Below, one piece after another: positions 8,660 through 17,231 of a stretch of DNA of 64,000 nt. Both the position numbers and the translations under genes were made by a program. Location: NCBI GenBank assembly GCA_903875225.1, contig CAIQVJ010000136.1, forward strand, positions 1 to 64,000, in the 5' to 3' direction. This DNA comes from an uncultured Pseudomonadota bacterium. Its GTDB lineage: Bacteria > Myxococcota_A > UBA796 > SXON01. The notes under the pieces were generated by a model that saw nothing but the letters and a program-made list of their open reading frames with translations, was not told the origin of the DNA and did not search any database. Every line of letters starts with the position of its first letter. Position 1 is the stretch's first letter.

Positions 8660-8693
8660 AAGGCCCGACCGGGGTTTGATCCGGTCGGGCCTT
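8660..8693 (-). terminator. Rho-independent terminator of tRNA-Ala
   Basis: A perfect 13-bp inverted repeat, aaggcccgaccgg / ccggtcgggcctt, with an 8-nt loop lies 14 bp past the 3' end of the tRNA on the minus strand. It is followed on that strand by CGGCGTTTTCGGG, a short T run. It insulates the tRNA from the FHA/kinase operon downstream. Confidence 0.75.
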
Positions 8694-8706
8694 GGTTACC
8701 GAAGGG

Positions 8707-8779
8707 TGGAGCTGTGGGGAATCGAACCCCAGACCCCCAGAATGCCATTCTGATGCTCTACCAACTGAGCTACAACCCC
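8707..8779 (-). tRNA. tRNA-Ala(GGC)
   Basis: The minus strand folds into a complete cloverleaf: acceptor GGGGTTG / CAGCTCC, D-arm GCTC AGTTGGTA GAGC, anticodon arm TCAGA-ATGGCAT-TCTGG with anticodon GGC, and T-arm TGGGG-TTCGATT-CCCCA, with A as discriminator. The third acceptor pair is G-U, the identity mark of alanine tRNAs. The gene encodes ACCC after the acceptor stem, so the CCA tail is not fully encoded. It is the only RNA gene recognised in the window. Confidence 0.96.
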
Positions 8780-8853
8780 GATGGTGGCGGCAGCTTAACG
8801 TGCCGCCCGCGGCGCGCAAGGGCGCGGTCGGGTCGTTTTCGGGCCGTCCGACA

Positions 8854-9183
8854 CTACGGTCCGGGGTTCTCAGGCTCGGGCTCCAGGCCGACCGCCCGCA
8901 GCTGATCTTCCAGATCGCCGATCTTCTGCTCGAGCTCGCGGATCCGGCCCACGCCCTTCTCGATCCCCGGATGATCCAGCTCGCCGGCCTCGTGCAGGTG
9001 GCGCGCCTCCTTTCCGAGCTTCTGGTACATGCGATCGCGATCGGCCCGGAGCTGGCGCAGCGTGAGGCGTTCCCGGGCCCATCGGGCGGCGTTGCCTGCC
9101 TCCGAGCGGCTTCGGTGCCAAAGCTTCGACAGAGCATCGGCGACAAGATCCTTGGGGCGGTCGTTCTGGCGGTCCTGCGACAT
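8854..9183 (-). CDS. Small coiled-coil protein, function unknown
   Basis: This 109-residue, highly charged protein has a heptad-like region from about residue 30 to 100 (ARERLTLRQLRADRDRMYQ, then IRELEQKIGDLEDQLRAV), predicting a helical hairpin or coiled coil. It has no signal peptide or membrane segment. The ATG at 9183 is the sensible start; longer in-frame readings run into the SDR gene on the other strand and have no conserved content. It is divergent from the SDR gene and ends about 75 bp upstream of the tRNA. No family is recognised. Confidence 0.75.
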   Translation of the reverse strand: MSQDRQNDRPKDLVADALSKLWHRSRSEAGNAARWARERLTLRQLRADRDRMYQKLGKEARHLHEAGELDHPGIEKGVGRIRELEQKIGDLEDQLRAVGLEPEPENPGP

Positions 9184-9249
9184 GACGCGCGAGTAACCGG
9201 TGCGAACCCGCGCTGACGGGGATACCATGCGGCCCCTTTCGGAAGGCAG

Positions 9250-10254
9250 ATGATCCTTGTTGTCGGCGGCACCGGTCGCCTCGGAAATCAGGTTGTACGC
9301 GCGCTTCGCGACCAGGGTAAGGAGGTTCGGGCGCTCGTGCGCAAGGGCAGCGAGTACTTCTGGCTCAACGATACCGGCACGAACTACTTTTTTGGTGACC
9401 TCCGCGACTCCCAGAGCCTGCACCGTGCTCTTCGGGACTGCGAGACCGTGATCTCCTGCGCGAGCGTGCGCGTGGAGCAGACGGACAACAGTCACAAGAC
9501 CATCGCAGATGGCCACGTCGCGCTCTGGGAGGCCGCGAAGGCGCGTGGCGTCAAGAAGGCGATCTTCGTGAGCTGCTCGGCCGTGGCGGTGGGCGGCGAC
9601 ATCGCTGCGTTCTCTTCGAAGCGGGCCATCGAGGAGAGCCTCGCGGCCTCGGGGATCCCGTACACGGTGTTCCGGCCTGGCCTGTTCGCTGGGAATTTCG
9701 CGGATCTCCTGCGCCGCGCGGACCACAACGGCTCCGTGTTCCTCCCGGGCCGGGTCGACGCGATGGTTGCGCCCGTTCATGCGCGCGATGTGGCGGAGGT
9801 CGTGGCGGCCGCTGTCGACAGTGATGAAGGGCTGGACGAGGTCGTGGACCTCGCCGGTCCCGAGGCGATGACCGTGGAGTCCGCCTGGAAGACCGCGTGC
9901 GAGGAGGCGGGCCTCAAGCCGAACTACTGGAAGATGCCGCCCGCCACGTTGAAGATCGCGGCGGCGGCCGTCCGGCCGCTGGTGCGCCGCTGGGCGAACC
10001 ACTTCGAAGCCCTGGGCGTGCACTTCGGGCAGCCCCAGGCCACGGACGGGGTCGCGGCTGCCGCGCGCTTCGGGGTCGCACTCACGCCCTACCGCGAGGC
10101 CATCCGGGTTGCGTGGCTGGACAGGCACCCCGGGGAAGACCCCGTGGCGCGCGAGGAGAAGGTCGTCCACCGCCAGTTCGTGGCCACGATCTACGAGCCG
10201 GGCACGATCAAGTACGACGCCCTGCCGGATGGCCCGCCGCCTCGCCAGGATTGA
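9250..10254 (+). CDS. Atypical SDR / NmrA-like NAD(P)-binding protein
   Basis: This 334-residue protein has an N-terminal Rossmann fold: MILVVGGTGRLGNQVVRAL gives the GGTGxxG dinucleotide motif, followed by FVSCSAVA and a Pro-rich FRPGLF strand, in the order of atypical extended SDRs (NmrA / Ycf39-like). The classical YxxxK catalytic pair is not evident, so it may bind NAD(P) as a sensor or reductase of an unknown substrate. GGAAGG precedes the ATG by 3 nt. It is divergent from the coiled-coil gene. The C-terminal 80 residues, ending in a Pro-rich tail, are not recognised. Confidence 0.85.
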   Translation: MILVVGGTGRLGNQVVRALRDQGKEVRALVRKGSEYFWLNDTGTNYFFGDLRDSQSLHRALRDCETVISCASVRVEQTDNSHKTIADGHVALWEAAKARGVKKAIFVSCSAVAVGGDIAAFSSKRAIEESLAASGIPYTVFRPGLFAGNFADLLRRADHNGSVFLPGRVDAMVAPVHARDVAEVVAAAVDSDEGLDEVVDLAGPEAMTVESAWKTACEEAGLKPNYWKMPPATLKIAAAAVRPLVRRWANHFEALGVHFGQPQATDGVAAAARFGVALTPYREAIRVAWLDRHPGEDPVAREEKVVHRQFVATIYEPGTIKYDALPDGPPPRQD

Positions 10255-10266
10255 GCGCGCCTCGGG

Positions 10267-10290
10267 CGGGCGCTCCCCCGGAAGCGCCCG
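10267..10290 (+). terminator. Possible terminator hairpin after the SDR gene
   Basis: An 8-bp inverted repeat, cgggcgct / agcgcccg, with an 8-nt loop begins 12 bp after the SDR stop codon. Only TT follows, so it is a weak intrinsic terminator candidate or simply a stable hairpin. Confidence 0.35.
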
Positions 10291-10360
10291 TTCCCGAACT
10301 GTCACGTGCCCGGACATTTTCTGACCCGCGCCCGCGTTAGCCGCCGCACGCGAGGTGCGA

Positions 10361-12265
10361 GTGTCCACTGAATCCAGTCCGGCGCCCGGGAACATTGAGC
10401 ACAGCCCGGCGTACCGGGTGCGCCGCTTCCTGAACTGGTTCCCGCTGGGCCTCGCCTATGCGCTCCTGTACATGGGCAGGTACAACCTCACGGTCGCCAA
10501 GACGAACCTCGGCGAGCTGATGAGCAAGGAGGAGTTCGGGACGATCTTCGCGATCGGCACGTGGGTGTACGGGCTGGCGTTCCTGGTGAACGGCCCGCTC
10601 ACCGATCGGGTGGGTGGGCGGCGTTCGATGCTGATCTCGCTCGCCGGGTCTGCCGTGGCGAACCTCGCGATGGGCTTTTTCGTCCACGACATGCTCAACG
10701 CGTCGGACCCCGGTGCAGTGCACGTCGCGCTGTGGATGAGCGTGATCTACGGCGTGAACATGTACTTCCAGAGCTTCGCCGCGGTGGCGATCGTGAAGGT
10801 GAACGCCGCGTGGTTCCATCTGCGTGAGCGGGGGGCCTTCTCGGGCATCTTCGGGACGATGATCAGCTCAGGCATCTTCCTCGCCTACACCGGCAACCAG
10901 TGGATCCTGGACACGTTCAAGGACGGCGAGACGAGCCCGGTCTGGCTCGTGTTCTTCGCCCCCGCGGGGCTGCTGGGGTGCGCGCTCGTCACCGAGTCCC
11001 TCCTGCTGCGTGACCGCCCGTCCGATGCCGGACAGGTGGACATCGACACCGGGGATGGGGGGGATGGGCGCAACGAGCCTGCCGTATCTGCGGTGGAGAT
11101 GATCGGGCGCATCCTCAAGCACCCGGTGCTGCTCACCGTGGCCATGATCGAATTCTGCACCGGCGTGCTGCGGCAGGGGATCATGCAGTGGGTGCCGGTG
11201 TACGCGAAGGAGGTGTGGGTGCTGCCTTCGAGCCACGTGCTCATGTATGGGCACTGGGCGACCGCGGGGGAGCTGGGGTTGCCCGGCCCGTGGTGGGTCG
11301 GGATCCTCGCGGTGCTGGTGGCGGCCTGGGGTTCGTCCGCGGTGCTGTTCATCGCGGCGAGGCGCACCGGCGGCATGCGGTCACGCGCGCTGGCGTCGAG
11401 CGGACTCCTGTGTGCGCTCGCGCCGTTCCTCCAGGGCGGCTGGGGCGGACTGCTGTTCGTTGCGGGCGTGATCGGAGGAAACGCTGCGGGGTACGTCTCG
11501 GATCTGGTGTTCCAGTCGCGCCGGGCACCGGCTGCGGGTGGACTCTACGTGGGGCTCACCATCGGCATCGCCGCGATGATCTTCTCGCTGGGCGGCACGC
11601 GCCCCGAGGTGGGGTGGGTGAAGGACGTCAGCAAGACCGACCTCCGACCCGGCGACCAGATCATCGAGATGGCCGGGATCGGCGGTCTGCACGACTGGAA
11701 GGACGTCTCCCGCGCCTTTGCCTGCGTGCCGGCCACCTGCGTGGTGCCGAAACGGTTCGAGGGCACCGGATTGGCCGCTCCCGGCTGGGACGGCACGGCA
11801 TGCACCTGTTCGAGCGGCGTAGCGCCGGGCGAGGCGAAGAGCCCCGGGTTCATCAGCGCGAAGGTGCTGCGCAACGGGGAGGAGCAGACCTTCGCGTTGA
11901 AGGATCCCAAGGCGGTCCAGACGGCGGGCGACACCCGCACCCTCCCGGTCGGCCCCGCGCTCACGCTCACCCCCAGCTTTCTGGTCGTGATCAGCTTCAT
12001 CGTCAGCCTCTGCGTCATCGGCACGCATGGGCTCCTGTCTGGGACCGCCACCATGGACTTCGGGGGGCGGCGGGCAGCGGCCACGGCCGTCGGCGTGATC
12101 GACGGCTTCGTCTACCTGGGGTCGGGCGTGCAGGCATGGGCGCTCGGGGTGCTCACGACGAAGGACTGGGCGTTCTGGCCGATGTTCCTCCTCCCGTTCG
12201 CAGTGGTCGGGAGCGCGCTGTGCGTGAGGATCTGGGATGCAAAGCCGGGCAGGGGCGGGCACTGA
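10361..12265 (+). CDS. MFS transporter (OPA/GlpT-like) with PDZ-like insert
   Basis: This is a protein of about 634 residues with roughly 12 membrane segments. The N-terminus (LLYMGRYNLTVAKTNLGEL, then GPLTDRVGGRRSM between TM2 and TM3) matches the organophosphate:phosphate antiporter branch of the MFS. GlpT-type proteins have about 450 residues; the extra length is mainly a hydrophilic block (about 415-515) between membrane segments of the C-terminal half. It contains LRPGDQIIEMAGIGGLHDWKDV, a PDZ-like carboxylate-binding pattern, and a loop with four Cys. The start is placed at GTG 10361 because GAGG lies 5 nt before it; a GTG at 10355 is also possible. The substrate is unknown. Confidence 0.85.
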   Translation: MSTESSPAPGNIEHSPAYRVRRFLNWFPLGLAYALLYMGRYNLTVAKTNLGELMSKEEFGTIFAIGTWVYGLAFLVNGPLTDRVGGRRSMLISLAGSAVANLAMGFFVHDMLNASDPGAVHVALWMSVIYGVNMYFQSFAAVAIVKVNAAWFHLRERGAFSGIFGTMISSGIFLAYTGNQWILDTFKDGETSPVWLVFFAPAGLLGCALVTESLLLRDRPSDAGQVDIDTGDGGDGRNEPAVSAVEMIGRILKHPVLLTVAMIEFCTGVLRQGIMQWVPVYAKEVWVLPSSHVLMYGHWATAGELGLPGPWWVGILAVLVAAWGSSAVLFIAARRTGGMRSRALASSGLLCALAPFLQGGWGGLLFVAGVIGGNAAGYVSDLVFQSRRAPAAGGLYVGLTIGIAAMIFSLGGTRPEVGWVKDVSKTDLRPGDQIIEMAGIGGLHDWKDVSRAFACVPATCVVPKRFEGTGLAAPGWDGTACTCSSGVAPGEAKSPGFISAKVLRNGEEQTFALKDPKAVQTAGDTRTLPVGPALTLTPSFLVVISFIVSLCVIGTHGLLSGTATMDFGGRRAAATAVGVIDGFVYLGSGVQAWALGVLTTKDWAFWPMFLLPFAVVGSALCVRIWDAKPGRGGH

Positions 12266-12301
12266 CCCCGATCGCGGCGGAGGGAGGCCCGGGGCGCCCG
12301 C

Positions 12302-13513
12302 CTACCGACCGGCGCCCCGACTGCTGATCCCGGGGATGCGCCGGCGACCGCTCGCCAGCCCGAGCCCGATCACTGCCAACGCGAGCGACTCGGCCCCCGG
12401 CAGGCCACAGCGTGCGCCACCCCCACGGAGCTGCTCGGCATCGCAGGCGTCGCCCTGGGCGTCGGTGTCCTGCGTGTTGGCCTGCCCGGGGTTCGCGATG
12501 TCGGGGCAGTTGTCGCACGCGTCGCCCACGCCGTCCCCATCGCTGTCGGTCTGATCCGGGTTCACCACGTCGGGGCAGTCGTCGCAGTTGTCGCCGATGC
12601 CGTCTTGATCGGCGTCGAGCTGCTCGGGGGAGGGATCGGTGGGGCACCGATCACAGAGGTCGCCGATCCCGTCGCCGTCGGCGTCGGCGTTGGACGGGTC
12701 GAAGTCGATCGGACAGCTGTCGCAGTTGTCCCCCACGCCGTCGCCGTCACTGTCGAGCTGGTCGCCGTTCGGGGTGGTCGGACAGTTGTCGCAGTCGTCT
12801 CCGAGCCCGTCGGCGTCCAGATCCTCCTGGTGTGCGTTGGTGATCTCCGGGCAGTTGTCGCAGGCGTCGCCGTAGCCGTCGGCATCTGCGTCGGACTGGT
12901 CGGGGTTCGACGTGGGCGGGCAGTTGTCGCAGTCGTCGCCGACGCCGTCGAAGTCGTTGTCGGCCTGATCGTTCACGAGCCCGAGGCAGTTGTCGCAGGC
13001 GTCGCCGGCGCCGTCGGCGTCCTCGTCCGCCTGGTCGACGTTCGAATTGAAGGGGCAGTTGTCGCACAGGTCCCCGAGCCCGTCCCCGTCGCTCTCGGCC
13101 TGGTCGTTGTTGACGATGTCGATGCAGTTGTCGCACAGGTCACCGATGTCGTCGCAGTCGAGATCCTCCTGCTCGGGGTTGTAGTCGTCGGGGCAGTTGT
13201 CGCAGGCCAGCACCGCCACCAGATCCGGGTAGGTCGCGTCGGTGGGGTAGACGAGCGTACCGTCGGAGAACCCGTCGCCGTCTACGTCGTAGGCCTCTAT
13301 GGGGAACAGGCAGCCCCAGGAGAAGTAGTCGTAGTAGTAGTCCCCGTTCGGCCACTCGGGGTGCGCGGCGCAGAGCGGGTCGTTCATGTCCACGGGCGCC
13401 TCGTCGGAGACGTCCTTGGTGTTGCAGTTCAGGTCCTGGGTGAGCACTTCAGGGCACTCATCCGCAGCGAACGCCGGGATCCGGAGCAGCAGGAGGGGCA
13501 GGAGCAGGTTCAT
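12302..13513 (-). CDS. Secreted thrombospondin type-3 repeat protein with C-terminal anchor
   Basis: This 403-residue protein has an N-terminal signal peptide (LLLPLLLLRIPAFA). Residues 75-365 hold about eleven repeats of the form DNCPxxxNxDQxDxDxDGxGDxCD, the calcium-binding TSP3 module. The tail contains RCGLPG, a hydrophobic stretch (ESLALAVIGLGLASG) and RRR, the layout of MYXO-CTERM-like sorting signals. It probably lies on the cell surface or in the outer membrane, bound to Ca2+. The ATG overlaps the stop of the OmpA-family gene (ATGA), so the two are co-translated. It converges on the MFS gene with a gap of 36 bp and no clear terminator. Confidence 0.9.
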   Translation of the reverse strand: MNLLLPLLLLRIPAFAADECPEVLTQDLNCNTKDVSDEAPVDMNDPLCAAHPEWPNGDYYYDYFSWGCLFPIEAYDVDGDGFSDGTLVYPTDATYPDLVAVLACDNCPDDYNPEQEDLDCDDIGDLCDNCIDIVNNDQAESDGDGLGDLCDNCPFNSNVDQADEDADGAGDACDNCLGLVNDQADNDFDGVGDDCDNCPPTSNPDQSDADADGYGDACDNCPEITNAHQEDLDADGLGDDCDNCPTTPNGDQLDSDGDGVGDNCDSCPIDFDPSNADADGDGIGDLCDRCPTDPSPEQLDADQDGIGDNCDDCPDVVNPDQTDSDGDGVGDACDNCPDIANPGQANTQDTDAQGDACDAEQLRGGGARCGLPGAESLALAVIGLGLASGRRRIPGISSRGAGR

Positions 13514-15054
13514 TCCGACTCGTCGTCCGTGGGGGGAGGAGCCTTCGCAGGCACGGGGATCGGGGGCGGGTTCGGAGGCACCGGGTGTGTCTCGCCGGTC
13601 CAGGGCACCTTCACCGTGGTGCCGTGGTCCGGCCAGGCCTCACCGGGCTGGAGCTGGCGAACGATGTGGAAGATCACGCGTCGGTTCAACGCGAGCGCGG
13701 TCTCTGCCTGCGCGGGCGTCATCCCGGGGGTGACGGTGGAGATCGGCTCGGTCTCGCCCATGCCGCGGCACGACAGCCGCGCCGGGTGCACGCCCACCTC
13801 CACGAGCCGGCGGTTGATCGCCAGTGCGCGCGTGAGGGACAGGTCGTAGTTGTAGATGAAGCTGCCTTCTTCGCTCGCGTGTCCCTCGATCACGACAGCG
13901 AGGATCTCCGGGCGGTCCTCCAGCACCTTGGCGATCGCGCGCAACGTCGGCTCGCTCTCGGGCAGGATGTGGTCGGTGCCGAGCTCGAACTGGATGGGGT
14001 CACGGATCACGATCTGCTGGGCTTCCACGCGGGCAAGCTCGCCCTCGTGCCACTGGGGCGGCACGGGCTTGACCTCTTCGGGCGGGGGCGTGAACTCGAC
14101 GTCCTCCGGGAGGACCTCGGCGGGCTTCTTCGCCTCGGCGACCGGCGCCACCTTCACGACCGGCCGATGGATGTAGGTGAGCGCGACGGTGGCCCGGAAC
14201 TGCGGCGTGCCGTAGCCGGCCGTGAGCCCCCGGCCGACGAGTCCGTCGATCTGGAGGTCCTTGCGGGGCTGGATCGAGATCCCGGACATCCACGCGAGCG
14301 GGTTCTCGGCCGGGGTCGAGAGGAAGTGGTCATAGCCCGCGCGCCCGAGCAGCGCTGTCTGCAGGGCGGCGTGGCCCTGCCACACGTCGTAGCGCAAGCC
14401 CAGGCTCGCGGTGAGTTCGCTGCCGAGCACGAAGTCGTACTCGCTGTCGACCGGGGGCCGGAGCATGGTGTGCAGGTTGAGCAGGATTCCGGTGCGTCCT
14501 GTTCCGAGCGAGACCGATGTGCCCGCGTTCAGGCGGACGCTGCGCTCGCCGAAGTAGCGGTCGGCCGTGCTCGTCGGCGCGTAGAGGTCGGCATCGGCTT
14601 CGAGGTCGAAGTGGCGGCTGTCCACCACGCGCAGGCGGGTCCCGAGCGTCACGTCGCCCAGCCCCACGCCATCGCCCGAGAGCGTGGGAACGTTGCTCCC
14701 CCACTGGAACGCGCCGGGCAGCACGACGCGAAACCCCACGCGGCGGGATGCCTGCCAGGCCACGCCCAGGTACGCCGTGTCGCGATTGGAGACCACGGCT
14801 CCGATCTCTTCGGAGAACTTGAAGAGCAGCAGCGGGTCCCGGTCGTACTGGAACTGCAGGCCGGCGCGCCAGGTGCCGGTGCGGTTGAAGCTCGTGGACT
14901 CGAAGCCGGGCATCGCGTCCGGGGAGAACGTGGGGCGCGCAACCTCGATGTCCAGCGACTCTCCCGCGAAGGCAGGGGGCGCCCAGGCCAGCGCCAGCAA
15001 CGCGAGCCCGCCGAACACATCGACGGAGCGGATGTTTGCCGAGGCCTGGCTCAC
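13510..15054 (-). CDS. OmpA-family outer-membrane protein with N-terminal beta-barrel
   Basis: This 514-residue protein starts at GTG 15054, overlapping the upstream stop as GTGA. A signal peptide (FGGLALLALAWAPPAFA) is followed by a roughly 280-residue beta-rich region with alternating hydrophobic strands, typical of a barrel. A Pro/Glu linker leads to an OmpA/MotB peptidoglycan-binding domain (about 370-480): IQFELGTDHILPESEPTLRAIAKVL, VVIEGHASEEG, NYDLSLTRALAINRRLVEVG and LSCRGMGE are its standard elements. The C-terminus is Pro-rich. The longer reading upstream is low-complexity and overlaps the previous gene, so it was discarded. It likely anchors the outer membrane to peptidoglycan. Confidence 0.9.
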   Translation of the reverse strand: MSQASANIRSVDVFGGLALLALAWAPPAFAGESLDIEVARPTFSPDAMPGFESTSFNRTGTWRAGLQFQYDRDPLLLFKFSEEIGAVVSNRDTAYLGVAWQASRRVGFRVVLPGAFQWGSNVPTLSGDGVGLGDVTLGTRLRVVDSRHFDLEADADLYAPTSTADRYFGERSVRLNAGTSVSLGTGRTGILLNLHTMLRPPVDSEYDFVLGSELTASLGLRYDVWQGHAALQTALLGRAGYDHFLSTPAENPLAWMSGISIQPRKDLQIDGLVGRGLTAGYGTPQFRATVALTYIHRPVVKVAPVAEAKKPAEVLPEDVEFTPPPEEVKPVPPQWHEGELARVEAQQIVIRDPIQFELGTDHILPESEPTLRAIAKVLEDRPEILAVVIEGHASEEGSFIYNYDLSLTRALAINRRLVEVGVHPARLSCRGMGETEPISTVTPGMTPAQAETALALNRRVIFHIVRQLQPGEAWPDHGTTVKVPWTGETHPVPPNPPPIPVPAKAPPPTDDESE

Positions 15055-15944
15055 AGGCCCACCGGTGCAGGCTCGGCGTCGGGAATCTTGTCCACGGGGG
15101 GGAGGGCGGGGGCGTCCTCGGGCGCGACCGCCGGGGCGTCCGGGGCGGGCGGGGCCACCGCCGGAGCTACCGCGGGAGGCACCGTCGGAGCTGCGGGGGC
15201 ATTCGCGGCCGTGAGCGGCGGCAGACCCAGGCGGGCCCGAAGCTGCCCGTTGTAGCTGTCGATCAGCGGATCCGCCTCCGCAGCGCCGTAATAGAGGGAG
15301 GTCCAGCGCTCGCGGTCCCGGATGGCCCGGGAGGGCAGGGTGCAGAGTGCGATCGGAAAAGCGCCCACGGTGGCGAACGTGGCGCCGCGCCACAGCCAGT
15401 CCTCCCCCTCGCTGGAGTGGGTGTTCCCCCCCGCCAGCAGCCCGAGGCTCACCAGCTCGACCGTCGTGCCGATGCTGGCGAGCGTGATGCCTTCCCAGAT
15501 GCCCGCGCGCCGCTTCGCCTCGATGCGGTGCCGCCCGGCCTGGTCGTTGGTCACGGCCGCGAACTCATATGCGCCGAGCGCGTGTCCCGAACCGTAGCGG
15601 ATGACCCACTCTGCCCCGGTGGGCGCGCCGTCCTTCCGGGTGACGGGACCCCGGGTGAGGGCCGCCTCGAGGTAAGCGGGCTCCTGGCCGGGGGCCGGCG
15701 CGGGCTCGGTGACCACCTTCGAGGAGTCCGCGCCGACGCCGACGACGGGCAGTGCGAGCGGCTCAGCGGGGAGGTCGGGCAGTGCGCCGGGCGCAGGCGC
15801 AGCGGGGGCCGCCGGCTCGACGGGTGCCGACTGCGCAGGCGGCGCAGGCGGCGCAGGGTCTCCGGCGTGAGCCCCCGGGGTGAAGAGCAGGAACGTTGTC
15901 AGCACGGCACATGGTATCGCGCCCGGGCTTGTCCCCGCTGGCAC
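15051..15944 (-). CDS. Secreted Pro/Ala-rich protein, function unknown
   Basis: This 297-residue protein has a hydrophobic N-terminus ending in AHA (signal peptide), a Pro/Ala-rich stretch (about 30-60), a central folded part (about 95-215) and a second Pro/Ala-rich tail. The central part has two hydrophobic stretches (GITLASIGTTVELVSLGLLAGG and ATFATVGAFPIALCTL) that could be membrane hairpins or buried helices. A GTG at 15944 or one at 15905 may be the start; neither has a strong Shine-Dalgarno. It is first in the operon with the OmpA-family and TSP3 genes, so an envelope role is inferred. No family is recognised. Confidence 0.7.
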   Translation of the reverse strand: MPAGTSPGAIPCAVLTTFLLFTPGAHAGDPAPPAPPAQSAPVEPAAPAAPAPGALPDLPAEPLALPVVGVGADSSKVVTEPAPAPGQEPAYLEAALTRGPVTRKDGAPTGAEWVIRYGSGHALGAYEFAAVTNDQAGRHRIEAKRRAGIWEGITLASIGTTVELVSLGLLAGGNTHSSEGEDWLWRGATFATVGAFPIALCTLPSRAIRDRERWTSLYYGAAEADPLIDSYNGQLRARLGLPPLTAANAPAAPTVPPAVAPAVAPPAPDAPAVAPEDAPALPPVDKIPDAEPAPVGL

Positions 15945-16007
15945 AGAATGTCGCCGATCGTGGCTCCGACCGCGGCGCAGGGTCGCGGGCAGCGAGCCGG
16001 CCTCGCC

Positions 16008-17231
16008 TCACCGCGTGTCCTGGATTCCAACCTCGAGGATCGCCCGTTCGTTCGCCAGCGTCACCGTGAACACGTAGGTCCCCCAGGTGAATCGCTCCCC
16101 CACCCCCGGCACGTGGCCGAAGCGGGTGAGCAGGAATCCGGCGAGCGTCTCGTAGTCCCCGGTTGGCGTCGAAAACCCTGTTGCGGCCTGAAGTTGCTCT
16201 CCCTCCACCCTGCCGCTGGCGACCCACTCCCGCTCCCCGATGCGCCGCACTGCCGGACGCCGCCGGTCGAACTCGTCGTCGATGTCGCCCACGATCTCCT
16301 CGAGGATGTCCTCGATCGAGATGATCCCCACGGCGCCGCCGTACTCGTCCACTGCCACCGCGAGGCGCTTGCGCTTGCGGCGCAGGTCGATGAACGTCGC
16401 GTCCACCGGCTTGGTCTCCGGGACGAAGAGGATCTCCTGCATCACGCTGCTCACGGGCGCTGCGCCGTCGGCGGCGAACAGCAGGTCACTGTGCATCACC
16501 AGCCCGACGATGCGGTCGATGCGCTTGCGGAACACCGGCATGCGCGAGAACCCGGCCTCTACGAGCAGGGCGGCGGCCTCGTCGCAGGTCACGGTCTCGG
16601 GGATGCCGATCACCTCGATGAGCGGCACCATGGCGTCCTGCACCAGCGTCTCGGAGAAGTGGAACACGCGCAGGATCATCTCCTTCTCGTCGGCGTGGAT
16701 GTCGGTCTTCTCGGCGTTGTCCAGCAGCAGTCGGATGTCCTCCCTACGAACGGTGTTCGGCTCGGTCTCGCCGGCGCCCAACGCGCGCATGATCCAGCGG
16801 GAGAGCCACTCCACGGCGGTGAGCGCGGGCGAGAGCACCACCGAGATCGCCATCAGCACCGGCGCGACGACGGGCGCGACCCGCGTTGCATTTGCACGGT
16901 AGATGCTCTTCGGCAGCAGCTCAGCGAAGACGATCGTGATCGGCGTGAACGTCACGACCACCAGGATCTGCGGCCACCCAGCGTACTCGTGAAGGAGGTG
17001 CGCGGCGACCGTGGAGCCCGCGATCAGCGCGAGGTTGGTCCCGATCAGGCAGGTGCCCACCAGCCGGGCGGGGTGGGCGAGCAGCTTGAGCACCCGCGCG
17101 GCGCCAACGTCGCCCTCGTCCGCGCGGTTCTTGAGCACCAGACGGTCGGAGCTCACCACGGCCAGCTCGGAGCCCGAGAAGAACCCCTGGATCAGGATCA
17201 ACACCGCGATGAGGATGAGCTCTGCGGTCAC
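16008..17231 (-). CDS. CNNM/CorC-family transporter (DUF21-CBS-CorC_HlyC)
   Basis: This 407-residue protein has a DUF21 membrane domain (about 1-140; FFSGSELAVVSSDRL, IAGSTVA, TIVFAELLPKSIYR), two CBS domains (about 190-315; DAMVPL, FSRMPVF, VDEYGGAVGIISIEDILEEIVGDI) and a C-terminal transporter-associated domain ending about residue 400. The family handles Mg2+ and other divalent cations. It overlaps the upstream paralogue by 4 bp (ATGA) and is the last gene of the dnaJ-thiL operon. The two paralogues probably form a heteromer or are redundant. No signal peptide is needed because the first segment is a membrane helix. Confidence 0.93.
   Translation of the reverse strand: MTAELILIAVLILIQGFFSGSELAVVSSDRLVLKNRADEGDVGAARVLKLLAHPARLVGTCLIGTNLALIAGSTVAAHLLHEYAGWPQILVVVTFTPITIVFAELLPKSIYRANATRVAPVVAPVLMAISVVLSPALTAVEWLSRWIMRALGAGETEPNTVRREDIRLLLDNAEKTDIHADEKEMILRVFHFSETLVQDAMVPLIEVIGIPETVTCDEAAALLVEAGFSRMPVFRKRIDRIVGLVMHSDLLFAADGAAPVSSVMQEILFVPETKPVDATFIDLRRKRKRLAVAVDEYGGAVGIISIEDILEEIVGDIDDEFDRRRPAVRRIGEREWVASGRVEGEQLQAATGFSTPTGDYETLAGFLLTRFGHVPGVGERFTWGTYVFTVTLANERAILEVGIQDTR

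Noticed and set aside
12266-12301. Terminator between the MFS and TSP3 genes
   Set aside because: Only 36 bp between convergent genes with no clear hairpin and T run.
15055-15393. N-terminal extension of the OmpA-family protein
   Set aside because: Arg/Gly/Pro low-complexity in the shadow of the upstream gene; the GTG at 15054 with a GTGA overlap and a signal peptide is better.
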